7,102 bases of DNA from Lachnospiraceae bacterium UBA4317 (GTDB taxonomy: Bacteria > Bacillota_A > Clostridia > Lachnospirales > Lachnospiraceae), in contig DGUF01000101.1 in NCBI GenBank assembly GCA_002394525.1, forward strand, positions 349 to 7,450, in the 5' to 3' direction. Positions 4,954-7,102 of this stretch are shown piece after piece; position 1 is the first letter of the stretch, and each line of letters starts with the position of its first letter. The notes under the pieces were generated by a model. That model was not told where the DNA came from. It did not search any database and saw only the letters and a program-made list of their open reading frames with translations. A program made the position numbers and the translations under genes.

Positions 4954-5727
4954 TCAGTCTCCAAGGTAGGCCTTGATGACTTCGGGGTTGGCCTGGATCT
5001 CGGCGGGGAGGCCCTGGGCCAGGAGCATGCCGTAGTTGAGCACGTAGATGCGCTCGCAGATGCCCATGACCAGCTGCATGTCGTGCTCGATGAGGAGGAC
5101 GGCGATCTCGAAGTGGTCGCGGACAAAGCGGATCATCCGCATCAGGTCCTCGGTCTCCTGGGGGTTCATGCCGGCGGCGGGTTCGTCGAGGAGCAGGAGC
5201 TTGGGCTCGGTCGCCATGGCGCGGGCGATCTCCAGGCGGCGCTGGGCGCCGTAGGGGAGGTTGCCGGCTGTGACCTCGGCGTACTCACCCAGTTCCATGA
5301 TTTCCAGGAGCTCCCTGGATTTGCCCTCGATCTCGCGCTCCCTGGCATAGTAGCCGGGGAGGCGGAAGACGGCCTCGACGGGGGAGTAGCGGATATTGTT
5401 GTGGTAGGCGGTCCGGACGTTGTCCAGGACGGTCAGGTTGTTGAAGAGACGGATGTTCTGGAAGGTCCTGGCGATGCCGGCCTTGTTGATGTCCACGACG
5501 GTCTTGCCGGCGGTGTCCTTGCCGTCAAACAGGATGGTGCCCCGCGTGGGGGTGTAGACCTTGGTCAGCAGGTTGAAGACGGTGGTCTTGCCTGCGCCGT
5601 TGGGGCCGATGAGTCCTACGATCTCTTTATTGTAAATAGCCAGATCCAGGTCGTTGACGGCGGTCAGGCCGCCGAAGTCGATGCCCAGCTCTTTGACTTC
5701 CAGAATGGGAGTTTCGTTCTTGTTCAT
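4954..5727 (-). CDS. livG: Branched-chain amino acid ABC transporter ATPase LivG
   Basis: The 257-residue protein is the second ATPase of the importer and would pair with LivF under the LivH/LivM permeases. Motifs: Walker A GPNGAGKT (41-48), Q-loop in RTFQNIRLF (Gln 90), signature LPYGAQRR (157-164) in place of the generic LSGGQ as usual for LivG, Walker B LLLLDEP (177-183), the LivG-typical AAGMNPQE after it, and switch His 215 in IEHDM. The end ANPEVIKAYLGD is typical. ATG at 5727-5725 follows GAGGAAG at short but workable distance. It lies 107 bp after livM. Its stop overlaps an ATG (TGATG) that opens a 62-codon frame into the repeat-filled gap to livF. Confidence 0.97.
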   Translation of the reverse strand: MNKNETPILEVKELGIDFGGLTAVNDLDLAIYNKEIVGLIGPNGAGKTTVFNLLTKVYTPTRGTILFDGKDTAGKTVVDINKAGIARTFQNIRLFNNLTVLDNVRTAYHNNIRYSPVEAVFRLPGYYAREREIEGKSRELLEIMELGEYAEVTAGNLPYGAQRRLEIARAMATEPKLLLLDEPAAGMNPQETEDLMRMIRFVRDHFEIAVLLIEHDMQLVMGICERIYVLNYGMLLAQGLPAEIQANPEVIKAYLGD

Positions 5728-5752
5728 ATCTTCCTCTTTTTTTCAGCGGATG

Positions 5753-5792
5753 CTCTGATCCGGGAATTTTTGACCCGGGGGACTTTTCAGAG
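5753..5792 (-). other. Possible stem-loop in livM-livG gap
   Basis: CTCTGA (5753-5758) and TCAGAG (5787-5792) enclose CCGGG (5760-5764) and CCCGG (5774-5778). Together they can form a two-part stem with an asymmetric internal loop between the livM stop and the livG start. No T-run follows on the minus strand. It may tune expression within the operon; stability was not computed. Confidence 0.4.
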
Positions 5793-5810
5793 TGTCGTCA
5801 TCAGGTCCGT

Positions 5811-5880
5811 CCTGCGGATCATTTGTCCATCCGGTCAGGCGGTCTTTTTCTTGCGCAGGGTCTCGAATCTGATCCGCAGG
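5811..5880 (-). repeat. 11-bp inverted repeat spanning livM stop
   Basis: CCTGCGGATCA (5811-5821) is the exact reverse complement of TGATCCGCAGG (5870-5880). One arm lies in the last codons of livM and the other just after its stop, with 48 bases between. In RNA this could close a long hairpin around the livM stop codon. A perfect 11-bp match at this distance may be chance. Confidence 0.35.
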
Positions 5881-6887
5881 GCTTCGTTGTTGGTGATGAG
5901 CATGATCAGGATCAGGATCACGGCGTAGATCAGCATGCGGTAATCCTGCAGGCCGCGCAGCAGCTGCGGCAGAAGGAAGAGGATGACGGTGGAGATCAGG
6001 GTGCCGTTGAAGTTTCCGAGACCGCCCAGGACCACGTAGACCAGGATCAGGATCGAGGTGTTGTAGTCAAACTTGCTGGCGACCATGGTGGAGTAGTTGA
6101 GGCCGTAGAGGGCGCCCGCGGCGCCGGCCAGGGCTGCGGAGATGACGAAGGCCATCATCTTGGTGTTGGCGATATTGATGCCGATCGACTCCGCGGCGAT
6201 CCTGTTGTCGCGGGCCGCCATGATGGCGCGGCCGCTGCGGGAGTAGATCAGGTTGTAGACGATGACAAGGGCAAAGATGACCAGGAGGGTGCCGGCGGTG
6301 AAGTTGGCGATGCGCTCGGTGCCAGTGGCGCCCATGGGGCCGTTGATCAGGAATTTCCCTCCTTCGCCCAGTTCAAATTTTGCTTCGACGAAGCTGAACT
6401 TGAGACCGCTGCTGTCGAGTCCGACATAGAGGTTCATGATCAGGTTCATGACGATCTGGCCGAAGGCCAGGGTGACGATGGCCAGGTAGTCGCCCTGGAG
6501 CTTGAGGACCGGGATGCCGATCAGGAAGCCGACGAGGGCGGTCAGGAGCGTCCCGACCAGGATGGCGATGATCAGACGGGGGATGGCGGGCATGCTGCCG
6601 GCGAGGAAGCCGGAGACGCAGACGCCGGAGAAGGCGCCGACGGCCATGAAGCCAGCCTGGCCCAGATTGAGCTCACCGGATACGCCGACATTGAGGTTGA
6701 GGCCGATCGCGGCGACCAGGTAGCAGGTCGCGGGGACCAGAAGGCCCGTAAAAAGATTGGACAGATTTCCTGTCCGCAGCATGGCTTCGAGGATGATGTA
6801 GGCGGCGATGACCATCGTGTAGGAGATCGTCCGCGAGCGATGCCGTTTATTCAGAAGATAACCGAAAATTCCTTGATTATTTTTCAT
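5835..6887 (-). CDS. livM: Branched-chain amino acid ABC transporter permease LivM
   Basis: This 350-residue integral membrane protein forms the translocation channel with LivH. It has many hydrophobic segments, about 8-10 by eye. It carries the family motif GVSGELNLGQAGFMAVGAF (about residues 68-86), the cytoplasmic coupling loop SGRAIMAARDNRIAAESIGI (about 218-237) that contacts the ATPases, and VLGGLGNFNG near the end, followed by a basic tail RFETLRKKKTA. The frame is open from an ATG at 6902 (355 residues), but only the ATG at 6887-6885 has a ribosome binding site at proper distance: GGAGAG (6900-6895), seven bases away. That site itself overlaps the first codons of the longer version, so the shorter start is chosen. 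It follows livH by 83 bp. Confidence 0.95.
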   Translation of the reverse strand: MKNNQGIFGYLLNKRHRSRTISYTMVIAAYIILEAMLRTGNLSNLFTGLLVPATCYLVAAIGLNLNVGVSGELNLGQAGFMAVGAFSGVCVSGFLAGSMPAIPRLIIAILVGTLLTALVGFLIGIPVLKLQGDYLAIVTLAFGQIVMNLIMNLYVGLDSSGLKFSFVEAKFELGEGGKFLINGPMGATGTERIANFTAGTLLVIFALVIVYNLIYSRSGRAIMAARDNRIAAESIGINIANTKMMAFVISAALAGAAGALYGLNYSTMVASKFDYNTSILILVYVVLGGLGNFNGTLISTVILFLLPQLLRGLQDYRMLIYAVILILIMLITNNEALRIRFETLRKKKTA

Positions 6888-6970
6888 GTTCATACTCTCC
6901 ATAGGAACTGCAGCAGAATCAGCTGCCTGCTTTGCGCAGAATGAATTGCGGATTTTTTCCCTGCAGGTCC

Positions 6971-7102
6971 TCAGACTTTCTCACTGAGTTTCTTTCCCAG
7001 AAGGCCGGTCGGCTTCACCAGAAGGATGACGATCAGGACGCCGAAGACGATGACATCGGACAGCTGGGTGGAAATATAGGCCTTGGAGAGAATTTCGATG
7101 AT
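6971..7102 (-). CDS. livH: Branched-chain amino acid permease LivH, C-terminal end only
   Basis: Reading the minus strand from the right edge gives 43 in-frame residues and a TGA (6973-6971). They begin IIEILSKAYIST, continue with a hydrophobic span SDVIVFGVLIVILLVKPTGL and end LGKKLSEKV. The KPTGLLGK ending after a final membrane helix is the usual C-terminus of LivH permeases. Its place directly before livM in the same direction fits the livH-M-G-F order. The remaining roughly 250 residues lie beyond the window. Confidence 0.9.
   Translation of the reverse strand: MIEILSKAYISTQLSDVIVFGVLIVILLVKPTGLLGKKLSEKV

Noticed and set aside
3846..4976. Plus-strand open frame of 376 codons opposite livF and the 20-bp array
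   Set aside because: Antisense to livF with its convincing ABC ATPase motifs; the frame is kept open by G+C bias and by a repeat lacking stops.
4681..5928. Plus-strand open frame of 415 codons opposite livG
   Set aside because: Antisense shadow of livG; the product is Asp/Gly/Val-rich with no recognisable domain.
5823..6944. Plus-strand open frame of 373 codons opposite livM
   Set aside because: Antisense shadow; its Asp/Gly/Glu-rich, Ala-rich composition is the expected complement of a hydrophobic permease gene.

Overview
The window looks like a chromosomal piece of a moderately G+C-rich anaerobic Firmicute, most likely Lachnospiraceae/Clostridia. This rests on AGGAGG-type ribosome binding sites, Gram-positive-style intrinsic terminators, a lipoprotein with a glycine/proline-rich tail, and the sequence character of the liv genes. 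The species cannot be named from the sequence alone.

Layout. Positions 1-60 hold a strong hairpin terminator from an upstream gene. Positions 196-1971 (+) encode a secreted lipoprotein with an Ala/Glu-rich linker, a region of beta-helix-type repeats and a Gly/Pro-rich tail built of three 57-bp tandem repeats. Positions 2073-2911 form an insulated, visibly A+T-richer cassette: a long inverted repeat, a weak promoter, a hicA-like toxin gene, a hicB antitoxin gene and a strong bidirectional terminator. The rest of the window lies on the minus strand. Read in transcription order it is livH (only its last 43 residues, running off the right edge), livM, livG, livF, and then, after a 350-bp gap, a CBS-CBS-ACT (AcuB-like) regulatory protein that ends at the shared terminator.

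How the genes work together. LivH and LivM are the two permeases and LivG and LivF the two ATPases of a branched-chain amino acid type ABC importer; the binding protein gene is not in the window. The downstream ACT/CBS protein is a plausible amino-acid or nucleotide sensor linked to this transporter, but that link is inferred from position. The HicAB pair is an independent toxin-antitoxin module whose toxin lacks the usual catalytic His after Gly-Ser.

The least ordinary DNA is in the gaps of the liv cluster. The livG-livF gap is 295 bp and holds about ten units of a 20-bp repeat with helically spaced T- and A-tracts. It also holds a 31-bp palindromic element. A second, related 31-bp palindrome lies downstream of livF, so livF is bracketed by the pair. 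The region downstream of livF also has several short direct repeats.
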